Counted from the stretch's first letter, positions 8,619 through 17,075 are shown. The stretch is DNA of 64,000 nucleotides from Nitrososphaeria archaeon (GCA_026413865.1 JAOAKB010000002.1:1-64000); one strand, 5' to 3'. Translations and numbers: made by a program. Notes: generated by a model from the letters alone, not told the origin.

Positions 8619-9956
8619 ATGTTGATGAAGAAAGAAGAAATAATTTCAGTACTCTCGGAATGGAATTTTTGGGGTAAGGGGCTTGATACTGGAAGAGATA
8701 GGATGTTCTACTTGGACAGAATTTGTGGTTTTCTGGAGGGTGTTGAAAAGGTGATTTCAGTCTATGGTGTTAGGAGATGTGGTAAGAGTTTTTTACTTAG
8801 GCAGGTTGCTAAACGCTTTTCTGATAAGCTTGGTAAAGATAGGGTTCTTTACGTGAATTTTGAAGAAGCCAGATTTGCTGGCAATGAAGTTAAGGCCCTT
8901 TTTGAAATATATGATGCCTATAAGGAATTCATAAGACCGAGTGAGAGACCGATAGTAATATTGGATGAAGTTCAAGAAATAAAGGGTTGGGAAAAGTTTG
9001 TCAGAAGCTTGCATGAGAAAGGCGAAGCTAGACTTGTTGTTTCAGGCTCCTCAGCCAAGTTGATGAGTGAAGAGCTTGCTACATTACTATCTGGAAGAGA
9101 TATTCCGATCGAAATTTTTCCTTTAAGTTTTAGCGAATTTTTAGAATTTAAGGGAATAGAATTGAATGATGAAAAAAGTGTGTTCATTAGAAAGTTTGAA
9201 ATAATTCAGAGGTTGAGAGAATATTTGGAATTTGGAGGATTTCCTGAAGTCGTTTTAGAAGATAATGTGGAAAAGAAGAAGGCAGTCCTTAAGAGATATT
9301 TTGAAACTATAATAGTTAAGGATGTGGAGAGAAGATTTAACATAAGGGAGAGAGAGAAGCTTGAATTCTTAGCAAACTTTTATATAACAAATATTTCTTC
9401 TCCAATAACTTTTAGTAGCATTTCTAAAATATTGAGAATACCTAAGAAGACTGTTGAAAGATTCTCATTATATCTAGCAACATCTAGAGCGTTATTCTTT
9501 GTCTCCCGCTTTTCACCAACCTTAAAGGAGCAAGAAAAAGCTGCAAGAAAAGTATACTCCATAGACACTGGTATGAGCAATGCTGTTGGCTTCAAGATTT
9601 TTGAGAATTATGGAAAAATGGTTGAAAACGCTGTAGCAATTGAGCTTTTAAGAAGGTTCTCGACCTCACCTTCAACTAGAATTTATTATATTAAAGTTAA
9701 TGAAAAAGAGGTTGATTTCGCTGTAAAGGAGGGTCTTGAATTCAAGCAATTAATCCAGGTAAGCTACGTTTCTCACGTGGAAGAGATACCTAAAAGGGAA
9801 ATTGAAACTCTTCTAAAGGCTGGCTTAGAGTTGAGATGCAACAATCTTATAATAGTAACTTGGGATGTGGATGAACAGCTCAAATTTGGTGATAAAATAA
9901 TAAAATTAGTTCCCTTATGGAAATGGCTTCTAGAAAATAAGGTGGCTAATGCTTAA
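8619..9956 (+). CDS. AAA+ ATPase with DUF4143-type C-terminus
   Basis: 445 aa from ATG 8619, chosen because it lies about 25 nt after the TATA box; the longer reading from 8559 would run through the operator. Walker A GVRRCGKSF (about residues 50-58) and Walker B VILDEVQ (about 114-119) are followed by SGSSAKLM (sensor) and a C-terminal domain with EKEVDFAVKEG and LIQVSYV, a degenerate PD-(D/E)XK-like nuclease fold found in this archaeal ATPase family. These genes are common accessory, mobile-like genes of unknown role. Here it sits between csa3 and cas6, but nothing ties it to CRISPR function beyond position. Confidence 0.85.
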   Translation: MLMKKEEIISVLSEWNFWGKGLDTGRDRMFYLDRICGFLEGVEKVISVYGVRRCGKSFLLRQVAKRFSDKLGKDRVLYVNFEEARFAGNEVKALFEIYDAYKEFIRPSERPIVILDEVQEIKGWEKFVRSLHEKGEARLVVSGSSAKLMSEELATLLSGRDIPIEIFPLSFSEFLEFKGIELNDEKSVFIRKFEIIQRLREYLEFGGFPEVVLEDNVEKKKAVLKRYFETIIVKDVERRFNIREREKLEFLANFYITNISSPITFSSISKILRIPKKTVERFSLYLATSRALFFVSRFSPTLKEQEKAARKVYSIDTGMSNAVGFKIFENYGKMVENAVAIELLRRFSTSPSTRIYYIKVNEKEVDFAVKEGLEFKQLIQVSYVSHVEEIPKREIETLLKAGLELRCNNLIIVTWDVDEQLKFGDKIIKLVPLWKWLLENKVANA

Positions 9957-10268
9957 AAATTTAATTTAAAGTTTGATTTAAATGAATGATTTATCTGCAA
10001 TGTAAAAAGGTTTAGAATAGCACAATTAAATCTATGAAAGGGGCGTAAGAAAATTATGCTGTCTCCAATTGCATAAATTAATCAAAATCATTTAGTAATA
10101 TGCTTTTTCATTGTCTTGTAAAAGATTTATAAAAAATTTTTTAGTTTATGAGCTCAATACTCAATCATAATCTTTTACTTTTTGAAATGCATGCTCAATA
10201 TTTAATTAAATATATTTTTTGTCAAATAAAGGCTAACATAATTAATTGGATAAGGAATTTTATTCTAT
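9957..10268. other. 312-bp intergenic region without recognised gene
   Basis: AT-rich sequence between the ATPase gene and the 3' end of cas6. A TATA-like TTTATAAAA near 10127-10135 precedes an ATG at 10148, but that ORF runs 140 nt antisense into cas6 and reads like a random hydrophobic translation. I see no RNA gene or repeat here. Confidence 0.5.
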
Positions 10269-11174
10269 TTATCTTTTTTTGGGATAATATTTTATCATAC
10301 CTAATCCTGCTGTTCTTCCTCCTCCTACGTTTGTGTATTCTGCAAACTTTAGAAGGGTGTCAGCAATCCTTGCTTTTTCTGAATTATAGATGTCTTTTAC
10401 TATACTAAAGTGTACTGTTCCAGTGAAGCCTACACACCATTTTTTTGTTGTAGGATGTTCGTGTACTATATGTGTTCTTATTCCTTTTGGATAGCCTGAT
10501 ATTGCAATACCTCCAACTTCAAGCCATTCTATGAATTCTTGTAGGTTTAGGTTATAGTTAGAGAATTTTCTCCATATTCTTGCGACGCTTTTGAAGAATA
10601 GTACTGGGTCTGGTAAGGGTAGGAAGCGATATGGTGAAACTGTAATTTTTTTGTCAAACTGTTTACCATATCTTTTCATTATATCTCTTGGTGTCTGTCG
10701 AAAGTATGTGGGTGTCATAAAGCTTACTTTAAATGAGTGTATTTCAACTGAATTTTTGTAGAATTTTTCATAGTCTAATTGTTGAAATGATATACTGTTT
10801 GGTATAATCTTAGTTTTTCCTATGGGAAGACCATTTTCGCCTAAGCCTTCTTGAATAAATTTCATAAAAATTTCGTTTAATCTGTTTTCAAGTAATGTAA
10901 AATTTATTCTCAGTATACCCTTTCCAGCTCTTTCAAAGCATGGGTGAAAACTGTTTCCTCTTATAGCATATATTGGGGAAACGCTGAAGGGTGCAAGCAG
11001 TCTAGAATTATGTAGTTGGGAAGCATATTCTTCGTCAAAACTTTTAACAATATTATAGAATAGGCCTCTTGTTGAGTAGCCTGAAAAACTTTGGAAATGA
11101 ATGTCTTCTTGAGAATATAGTTCTAGTAGTATGCTTGTGAACGGCAACTCTAAATTTATGGTAAATGCTTGCAT
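10269..11174 (-). CDS. cas6: CRISPR RNA endonuclease Cas6
   Basis: 301 aa RAMP endoribonuclease that cuts pre-crRNA 8 nt before the spacer, matching the ATTGAAAG handle of the array. The C-terminal glycine-rich loop GGGRTAGLGMIKYY (about residues 284-297) is the family signature, and PHE-like N-terminal strands plus TPTYFRQTPRD in the middle also fit. H29-H30-type catalytic His cannot be assigned with certainty. The gene is separate from the effector operon, on the same strand but 1.8 kb upstream of csa3, and probably has its own promoter. Confidence 0.9.
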   Translation of the reverse strand: MQAFTINLELPFTSILLELYSQEDIHFQSFSGYSTRGLFYNIVKSFDEEYASQLHNSRLLAPFSVSPIYAIRGNSFHPCFERAGKGILRINFTLLENRLNEIFMKFIQEGLGENGLPIGKTKIIPNSISFQQLDYEKFYKNSVEIHSFKVSFMTPTYFRQTPRDIMKRYGKQFDKKITVSPYRFLPLPDPVLFFKSVARIWRKFSNYNLNLQEFIEWLEVGGIAISGYPKGIRTHIVHEHPTTKKWCVGFTGTVHFSIVKDIYNSEKARIADTLLKFAEYTNVGGGRTAGLGMIKYYPKKR

Positions 11175-11342
11175 TTAAAGATTATATTTTGAACTTATGA
11201 TGGAAGTTTATCGTTATAAGAAGGATCTATTAAGGTGGCACTTTAATCTTTGCCAAAATGTTTTATTGTATTTGAAATCATAGTTAATTTTGGCAGACAT
11301 TTTGATAATTTGGATATGTTTGTTTTAAAATGATTTAATTTT

Positions 11343-11792
11343 TTATGGGGTTTTATAGTCTTTTAAATGTTTTATTTTCATTTTATAATTTCCTTTTAAG
11401 CTTTGTAACAACTTTGTATCTGATGTATATAGGCTTGTGTCAAGGTATTGTGCTAATGCAATATAGCTGGCATCGTATACTGTTATGTTATTTTCTATGG
11501 CTATGTCTATGGTTAAATTTGCATATTCTCCCTTTAATTCATATAAGTCGAAACCATATTTTGCTAAGCTTTCGCATATTGCCTTCAACTTTTCTGGCTG
11601 AATATCTTTTCGAGAGTATCTTACTGCATTAACTACCTCATACACCATTAGTGAAGGTGCTGCAAGCCTAAACAGTCCATTCAAGTAATCGTCACGGATG
11701 GCTAGTGCCTCACTTCTAAATTCTTCAAGGACATACCATTTAACAACAACAGACGAGTCAACTACTAGAATATTTAATGTTCTTCTCTCCAT
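11343..11792 (-). CDS. vapC: VapC toxin, PIN-domain ribonuclease
   Basis: 149 aa PIN domain. The four acidic residues are present: D12 (VVDSSVVVKWY), E52 (YEVVNAV), D107 (VYDASYIALA) and D125 (YTSDTKL). It overlaps vapB by 19 nt and is translated from the same mRNA. The homologous pair at 21.7-22.3 kb shares the phrases LKGEYA and ENNITVY, so the two are paralogues. Expected activity: Mg-dependent RNA cleavage blocked by VapB. Confidence 0.92.
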   Translation of the reverse strand: MERRTLNILVVDSSVVVKWYVLEEFRSEALAIRDDYLNGLFRLAAPSLMVYEVVNAVRYSRKDIQPEKLKAICESLAKYGFDLYELKGEYANLTIDIAIENNITVYDASYIALAQYLDTSLYTSDTKLLQSLKGNYKMKIKHLKDYKTP

Positions 11793-11995
11793 TTTCTTAT
11801 AACCTCAACGCTTGAGAAACCTTCATCAGGAGTTATAACATTCTTTTCGTTTAAAAGTAATGCTATAGCAAGATTTCTTTCTTCCTCTCTTTTTAAAACA
11901 TCTAAAATTGCCTTTCTAATAACTTCACTCCAGTTCACATTCTTAAATCTACTCATTCTCCTCTTCAATTCATCATCAACACGTACTGTGATCAA
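11774..11995 (-). CDS. vapB: VapB antitoxin, ribbon-helix-helix
   Basis: 73 aa from the TTG at 11995. The N-terminal ITVRVDDELKRRM strand-helix and NVNWSEVIRKAI helix form an RHH DNA-binding fold; the charged C-terminal end should bind VapC. A GAGGT site lies 15 nt before this TTG but only 6 nt before an in-frame ATT triplet, so translation may begin three residues earlier on a non-canonical codon. The operon is probably autoregulated through the palindrome at 12041-12056. Confidence 0.88.
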   Translation of the reverse strand: MITVRVDDELKRRMSRFKNVNWSEVIRKAILDVLKREEERNLAIALLLNEKNVITPDEGFSSVEVIRKWREEH

Positions 11996-12040
11996 GGCAA
12001 TAATACTTCTACCTCTATTTGATAGGAGAGTTAACTTACA

Positions 12041-12056
12041 TATATAAATTTATATA
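12041..12056 (-). promoter_or_regulatory. 16-bp palindrome and TATA box upstream of vapBC
   Basis: TATATAAATTTATATA is a perfect 16-bp palindrome containing TATA elements in both directions. On the minus strand it would start transcription about 23 nt before vapB. RHH antitoxins usually bind such dyads, so autoregulation is likely but inferred. Confidence 0.5.
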
Positions 12057-12104
12057 CATATATAATGTTTTAGACAATGACATTAAACTGATCATCAAAG
12101 ATGT

Positions 12105-12917
12105 CTATTCACATATTTTTATTACCGCAACTTCTGGAGGACATAAAAATCTTATGTTTGCTATTGATGTTCCGATACCACGGTTTACGTACATTATTGT
12201 ATCACCAACTTTATATAATCCTGAAACATATTTTCTATATTTTTCTGGTAATGGTATGAATGGAGAACCTATTAAAGGTATGCTAACTTGGCCACCATGT
12301 GTGTGTCCAGCTAATACAAGGCTTATCTTGTTTGATACTGCCTCATCTATTATTTGGGGTGAATGTGCAAGAAGTATTATTGGCTTTTCTCTCTCAATGT
12401 TATTTAATGCTTTTTGGATATCATGATTTCCTGTATAAGGGTCATCTACACCTACTATATATAACTCGCTTGAGCCTACTGTTTCTTTAATGTTTTCGTT
12501 TACCAAAAGTTTAATTTTATAATTTTCTAGTACGTTTATTAATTCGTTTAAGCTGTTGCTCCAGTAATCCCAGTTTCCTAGGACTGCATAAACTGGCTTA
12601 TTATTTTCTAGTTCACTTAGGAACATTTTTAGATATTTTATACCATCTCTATTTTCTATAAAATCTCCTGTTATTACTGTTAGGTCCTTTTTTATGCTGT
12701 TAATTCGTTTTATAGCCTCCTTTTCTCTTAAACTAAATTCTTTTAGATGTAAGTCAGTTATGTGAACTATCGTGATACAGTCTTTTATATTATTAATTTT
12801 AACAGATACTTCGCTTTTTAATATCATATTTGGTTCTATAAGAAAAGGATAGGATAAAGTGCTTCCTAAAATTATTCCAGCCACTGCAACCTTTTTTAGA
12901 AAATTTCTTTTATCCAC
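12105..12917 (-). CDS. Calcineurin-type metallophosphoesterase, exported (YkuE-like)
   Basis: 270 aa. The metallophosphoesterase motifs appear in order: ITDLHL, TGDF, LGNWDYW, LAHSP and LAGHTHGGQ, the five metal-ligand blocks of the family. The start, DKRNFLKKVAVAGIILG, looks like a Tat-type signal with KR instead of RR followed by a hydrophobic stretch, so the protein probably acts outside the membrane. YkuE-type enzymes cleave phosphate esters or lipid pyrophosphates; the substrate here is unknown. Confidence 0.85.
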   Translation of the reverse strand: MDKRNFLKKVAVAGIILGSTLSYPFLIEPNMILKSEVSVKINNIKDCITIVHITDLHLKEFSLREKEAIKRINSIKKDLTVITGDFIENRDGIKYLKMFLSELENNKPVYAVLGNWDYWSNSLNELINVLENYKIKLLVNENIKETVGSSELYIVGVDDPYTGNHDIQKALNNIEREKPIILLAHSPQIIDEAVSNKISLVLAGHTHGGQVSIPLIGSPFIPLPEKYRKYVSGLYKVGDTIMYVNRGIGTSIANIRFLCPPEVAVIKICE

Positions 12918-12964
12918 GAACGTATTTATTCATGTTTTAAATTTTAAATTTTTTTAATATTCTA

Positions 12965-12975
12965 TTTTTATAAGC
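12965..12975 (+). promoter_or_regulatory. TATA box of the LUD gene
   Basis: TTTTTATAAGC lies about 30 nt before the ATG at 13005, so the transcript should start only a few nucleotides upstream of the codon. Confidence 0.55.
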
Positions 12976-13004
12976 TTAAAAATGACCCTAATTTTAGGAT
13001 ATGT

Positions 13005-13634
13005 ATGTCTAACGAGATTCGTGATTGGTTTAATAGCCAGTTAGCATCTAAAACAGTTGAAGCTTTAAAGAGAAACGGCTTCAATGCATATTATTTTAAA
13101 AGCCGCTCTGAGGCAATAGATACGGTTTTAGGCCTTATTCCTGAAAATGCTGTTATAGGCATAGGTGGATCTATAACAATTAGGGAACTTGGATTGCCAG
13201 AATTATTATCTAAAAAGGGTTATCAGGTCATCTTGCACGATTCACCAGGTACATTCGAAAATAGGCGAAGAACACTTTTAGCTGATGTTTTTCTTTCTAG
13301 TGTTAATGCATTGACCTTAGATGGGAAACTTGTTTGCCTCGATGGTGTTGGAAATCGTGTTGCAGCCTTAGCTTTTGGGCCTAAAAAGACTATAGTAGTT
13401 GCTGGAATAAATAAGCTTGTTAGAAGTTTAGATGAAGCCCTATGGAGGGTTAGGAATGTTACTGCACCTATGAATGTGAAAAGGCTTAATAGGAAAGCAC
13501 CTTGTAATTTAAATGGCTTATGTGTAGACTGTGATTCTAAGGAAAGGTTATGTAGAATATTATTGATACTGGAAAAGGCGCCTGCACTTTCAGATTTTAA
13601 TGTGATTATTGTTGGAGAAAATCTTGGCTTTTAA
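13005..13634 (+). CDS. LUD-domain protein (LutC/DUF162 family)
   Basis: 209 aa. The LUD fold is recognised by ENAVIGIGGSITIRELGL (residues about 43-60), DVFLSSVNALTLDGKLVCLDGVGNRVAA (read in two parts: SSVNALTLDG, then NRVAAL) and GPKKTIVVAGINKL. The C-terminal CxxxxxCxxC pattern (CNLNGLCVDC) with one more Cys is common in this subgroup and may hold metal. Relatives take part in lactate or organic-acid oxidation as LutC-like partners. No lutA or lutB neighbour is visible, so the role is open. Confidence 0.85.
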   Translation: MSNEIRDWFNSQLASKTVEALKRNGFNAYYFKSRSEAIDTVLGLIPENAVIGIGGSITIRELGLPELLSKKGYQVILHDSPGTFENRRRTLLADVFLSSVNALTLDGKLVCLDGVGNRVAALAFGPKKTIVVAGINKLVRSLDEALWRVRNVTAPMNVKRLNRKAPCNLNGLCVDCDSKERLCRILLILEKAPALSDFNVIIVGENLGF

Positions 13635-13657
13635 CAGAAGCTTTTGAATTTTCGAAT

Positions 13658-14248
13658 CTAGGACTTATACACATCTATTACGTTAAACTTTACATTAAAT
13701 TTATCTAAAATTTCTTTTATAATTTTAAATGAGTCTTCAGGTATAAGTAGACAGCCTTCACTTATTTTAATTCCATCCACTTTTTTAACAAGGCCGACGT
13801 TATTGGAACCACTTTTGCCATAAAGTTTGTAGTAAAATTTCATTTTATCCCCCTGTTTTAGGCCACTCATATCGTATACAATTAGCTTAAAAGGTCTAAG
13901 GGATAATGGTTTCATATAGGCTTGAAATGGATATTTTGTGTATAGAAGTTTCCCGTTCCTAAAAATTTCGCTTAAAAATGTTGGCTCACTTTTTAGAAAT
14001 TCTTCAAAACTTTTTGGAATACAGTGAACTAGTAGGTTGAGTTTTCCAACTCTTCTGAAAAGTTCATCCCAGTTCCTCCACATGCTTTCTCTATCTTTAA
14101 AAATCACAAGAATGTCGTAGTCTGAATATTCATCGAAGTCGCCTCGTGCAATACTGCCGAACAATATTACCGCTAAAACTTCTTTTATTGAAGATATCGT
14201 TTCCACTAAATCATTTAAATCGTATTCCAGTTTCTCTTTCAAATTCAC
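13658..14248 (-). CDS. Minimal nucleotidyltransferase (MNT) with C-terminal extension
   Basis: 196 aa. The pol-beta-type motif GSIARGDFDEYSDYDILV spans 31-48, with D43 and D45 as metal ligands. Residues about 105-196 form an extra domain of unknown type that ends in a predicted helix-strand pair. It overlaps the HEPN-like gene upstream by 38 nt. In HEPN/MNT toxin-antitoxin systems the MNT modifies and silences the HEPN toxin; that role is inferred from pairing. Confidence 0.8.
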   Translation of the reverse strand: MNLKEKLEYDLNDLVETISSIKEVLAVILFGSIARGDFDEYSDYDILVIFKDRESMWRNWDELFRRVGKLNLLVHCIPKSFEEFLKSEPTFLSEIFRNGKLLYTKYPFQAYMKPLSLRPFKLIVYDMSGLKQGDKMKFYYKLYGKSGSNNVGLVKKVDGIKISEGCLLIPEDSFKIIKEILDKFNVKFNVIDVYKS

Positions 14249-14579
14249 TTAAGATCACCTCCATTGCTTCTAAAACCTTTTTTGCCCTATCCCCATCTTC
14301 TCCCTCATAACCTAGTGTCCCATAGGCACCCCATAACATATCAATATATCCTGAAAGTTGTGGAAACTTTTTCTTAATCCAATTAATTCTATTGGCATGA
14401 GCGCTTCTTGGATTTATGTGAAAATGTAGATTTTCCTCTGATGCAAGAGCATCAATAGCCTGTTCTACACATTTTATAGCCAAATCGCCTACAACAGTAT
14501 ATCTTCTTCGATTATATTCTTCAATTGCAGCAGCCCTTTTTTCTTCAGCCAATTTACTATGATGCCTAAAATCACCCAT
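14211..14579 (-). CDS. HEPN-like helical protein, partner of MNT
   Basis: 122 aa, predicted all-helical. Residues 1-45 contain EEKRAAAIEEYNRRRYTVVGDLAIKCVEQA in helical pattern and residues about 58-66 read PRSAHANRI, which could be the RX4-6H-like RNase site, though spacing does not fit well. The long overlap with the MNT gene and the size both suit a HEPN/MNT pair. It may instead be a non-catalytic HEPN relative. Confidence 0.6.
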   Translation of the reverse strand: MGDFRHHSKLAEEKRAAAIEEYNRRRYTVVGDLAIKCVEQAIDALASEENLHFHINPRSAHANRINWIKKKFPQLSGYIDMLWGAYGTLGYEGEDGDRAKKVLEAMEVILSEFERETGIRFK

Positions 14580-14652
14580 ACTTATACATATGATTTTTCT
14601 TATATATAAACCTAAAGCAGGGTCCTATTAACTTAAATCATAAAGTTTTAAA

Positions 14653-15198
14653 TTACCACCATTTCTTTTTTAATGGCATAGCTATTATTTCTTTCACTTC
14701 AAGCTTTTTCTTAACATCTCTACTAAAAATTTCTTTGCTTGTTGTCGCTCTCGCTACTATCGCTGTATCGCTTCCTTCACCACTACCTGCTACACCTATA
14801 ACATCTTTGTAAGGCTCTATTAACTTCTTATCACAGGCTATAAGAATTACTTCTATTGCAACCTTAAAACCTTGTCCTAGGGTATAGAAAGCGTTTCTAA
14901 CGTCATCAACACCCTTTTCATGTAAGGGCAAGTGTGTTTCATCAGCAGCTACGCAACCAACTTCTAAAATCTTTCCTTTAAACTCCTTCTCCATCTTTTC
15001 ATGAGACACTACTATTACCTTTGCTTTGCCTTTTAAGGCTTCTGCAAACTTTAAGCCCGTTTTACCAGAAGTACTCGCAACAACCACTGTACTAATGTCC
15101 CCCTCCTCAAGCCTTTTAGCAACCGCCTTTATCACATCATCTGTATTTTCTGGACCGGGTTCTTTAAAGTAGATTGTAGTCTTCTCTAATTTAACCAT
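14653..15198 (-). CDS. Pyruvate kinase C-terminal-like protein (COG1751 type)
   Basis: 181 aa standalone domain resembling the alpha/beta C-terminal domain of pyruvate kinase. Visible blocks: TVVVASTSGKTGLKFAEAL (phosphate-loop-like), VVSHEKMEKEF, HLPLHEKGVDDVRNAF and IGVAGSGEGSDTAIVARA. It lacks the catalytic barrel, so it is not a pyruvate kinase. Homologues are widespread in archaea with no established function; the GSG and SGKTG loops suggest binding of a phosphorylated ligand. Confidence 0.8.
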   Translation of the reverse strand: MVKLEKTTIYFKEPGPENTDDVIKAVAKRLEEGDISTVVVASTSGKTGLKFAEALKGKAKVIVVSHEKMEKEFKGKILEVGCVAADETHLPLHEKGVDDVRNAFYTLGQGFKVAIEVILIACDKKLIEPYKDVIGVAGSGEGSDTAIVARATTSKEIFSRDVKKKLEVKEIIAMPLKKKWW

Positions 15199-15304
15199 AT
15201 GATCACCTCTTTTATAGTTATAAAATTTTTAGAATTTAACTATTTTGCTTTACATATTTGTTTAAAAATTTTAAGATGATTCGTGTTCTAACGTGTGCAG
15301 AAAA

Positions 15305-16069
15305 TTATAATATTAGATATGCTATAAAGAGGTCAGCTACTCTTCCTGAACACTTGCAACCTATTCCAGCCATCCTTTTAATATAAACTTTTTTAAAAAA
15401 TTGTTTTGCCTCTTTTTCTATAAAGGATGGATCAAAGCCCAGGTGTATGTCACCCATTTCTTCTTTAAATTCTTTGAAGGGATGTGTACAAAGGTCTATA
15501 ATTATTGCCTTCCCATTTTTTCTTAAAACATTTTCTATACTTTCAAATACTCTTTCTACTTCCCTACAATGGTGTAAGGTTAAAGTTGAGAATATTGCAT
15601 CAAATTTTCTAGGTATCTTCACATATTTTCTTGCAAGGTTTATACTTCCAGAAATATTTTCTGCAACACCTATAAACGGAATTATTTCATCCGTTTTGCT
15701 CACTAATGTAGACAACATTGCAGGGGTAACATCCATTGCATAAAATGATGCTTTGGGCAACTGTTCACGAACTTTTTTAGCAACATTTATTGTGAAATAG
15801 CCTGAACCACATCCTACATCAAGGATTTTTGACTTAGCCTCAAGTTTTGGTGGAGCCAGTAAATATCCTGTTATAGATTCTATGATACGAGATAAACCTT
15901 CTTCGCCAAAGTAACTTAATATGATATTGTCTCTTTTAGCTGCTTCATTTTCGCTAAAATATTTAATGCCATTTATAAGATCATCAAAATCTTTAACATC
16001 AAGCTTTTTCAAATATTCTATTATATCTATGTTTTGTAAATATTCTTTTAAATTTGGTTTGATGGACAT
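15305..16069 (-). CDS. Class I SAM-dependent methyltransferase
   Basis: 254 aa. Motif I ILDVGCGSGYFTINVA (about 83-98), the acidic AMDVTPAML after strand 2, and LTLHHCREVERVF at motif IV-V form a classic Rossmann methyltransferase. The first 75 residues are an extra helical region. The C-terminal GIGCKCSGRVADLF has a CxC pair. Substrate unknown; the overall pattern resembles small-molecule methylases of the UbiE/ArsM group. Confidence 0.82.
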   Translation of the reverse strand: MSIKPNLKEYLQNIDIIEYLKKLDVKDFDDLINGIKYFSENEAAKRDNIILSYFGEEGLSRIIESITGYLLAPPKLEAKSKILDVGCGSGYFTINVAKKVREQLPKASFYAMDVTPAMLSTLVSKTDEIIPFIGVAENISGSINLARKYVKIPRKFDAIFSTLTLHHCREVERVFESIENVLRKNGKAIIIDLCTHPFKEFKEEMGDIHLGFDPSFIEKEAKQFFKKVYIKRMAGIGCKCSGRVADLFIAYLIL

Positions 16070-16177
16070 TATACATTAGTATATACATGTGGTATTAAAA
16101 TAGTCTTCTGAACAACGCAATACTACTTGTATGGTTATCAAATTTTAAGTTTTTATAAACATTTATGTGATATTTGA

Positions 16178-16399
16178 ATGATGAGTTTGTATCAGAGTAT
16201 CGTTGAACAAAATATTGGAATACTTAAGGAACTTGATGAGCTTGATAAAATTAGGCTTTCAGTAATGAGTCAACTAGGAATTTTAGAGGACAATTTAAGA
16301 TTAAAGGCAGCACTAATATTCCAATGGATATTCCGTTTATACACTCAAAAAATGGGGGAAGCATATACTATTAAGATGGTTAGAAAAATGATAAAGTGA
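16178..16399 (+). CDS. Small helical protein, partner of nucleotidyltransferase
   Basis: 73 aa from ATG 16178 (a second ATG follows directly). The sequence is predicted helical, LKELDELDKIRLSVMSQLGI then FQWIFRLYTQKMGEAYT. I do not recognise a family. It ends 4 nt before the nucleotidyltransferase gene on the same strand and the two are surely co-transcribed. The layout of a small protein followed by a nucleotidyltransferase is typical of toxin-antitoxin units. Confidence 0.6.
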   Translation: MMSLYQSIVEQNIGILKELDELDKIRLSVMSQLGILEDNLRLKAALIFQWIFRLYTQKMGEAYTIKMVRKMIK

Positions 16400-16403
16400 T
16401 AGT

Positions 16404-17015
16404 ATGAGCCTAATTGAGTTAACTGTTAAGGTTGCAATGATTCTTAACAGAGTAAATTTAAGGTATGCCCTTGTAGGAGGACTTGCATGTATACTTATGG
16501 GCGTTAGAAGAATGACAGAAGATGCTGATTTTATAATTGAGGCCAAATCCTTTGATGATGCAAAAAGATTGTTCTTAGAACTGAAGAAGGAGGGGTTTAA
16601 TATAAGTTTTAACGAAGTAAAAGGTGCTTTCCGTAATAGTGGACATTTTACAATAATAGTTAATGGGTTTAGGCTTGACTTTAAGTTTGCTACATCCAAG
16701 CTTGATTTTGAAACTTTAGACAGAGCAGTTGAAGTTGAAATTGGGAAAGAGAAAGTTAAAATTGCACAACTTGAAGAAAATATTGCTGCTAAAATAGTTG
16801 TCCTGTCATCAATAAAGGATCTTGAAGATGCCTTATGGCTTATGATTCATCATGGCAATAAAATAGACTGGAATCGACTAAAGTTGCTTCTTGGTGGAGA
16901 AACAAAAGATGTGATAGAAAAAATATTATTGGAAATTGAAAAAGAATTTGAAGGAGAAGAGGCTGTATATAAAAAACTTGGGGAACTTAGAAAATTGCTT
17001 AAATCATTTAAATAG
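16404..17015 (+). CDS. Nucleotidyltransferase, AbiEii/DUF6036-like
   Basis: 203 aa. The nucleotidyltransferase core shows VGGLACILMGVRRMTEDADFII (G25-G26, metal ligands D40 and D42) and RLDFKF with D92 as third acid. This is the arrangement of AbiEii-type and related transferases that act as toxins or regulators. Residues 130-203 are helical with many Glu and Lys. It follows the 73-aa gene by 4 nt. Assignment to a particular toxin family is uncertain. Confidence 0.75.
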   Translation: MSLIELTVKVAMILNRVNLRYALVGGLACILMGVRRMTEDADFIIEAKSFDDAKRLFLELKKEGFNISFNEVKGAFRNSGHFTIIVNGFRLDFKFATSKLDFETLDRAVEVEIGKEKVKIAQLEENIAAKIVVLSSIKDLEDALWLMIHHGNKIDWNRLKLLLGGETKDVIEKILLEIEKEFEGEEAVYKKLGELRKLLKSFK

Positions 17016-17075
17016 CATATAATTTAATTAAAAATGTTAAATAATAGTTTTAATAAAATTTTGATGTGAAAATTA

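Noticed and set aside
10148-10408. 86-aa hydrophobic ORF with a TATA-like element upstream
   Set aside because: More than half of it is antisense to the 3' end of cas6 and the composition looks like AT-rich noise.
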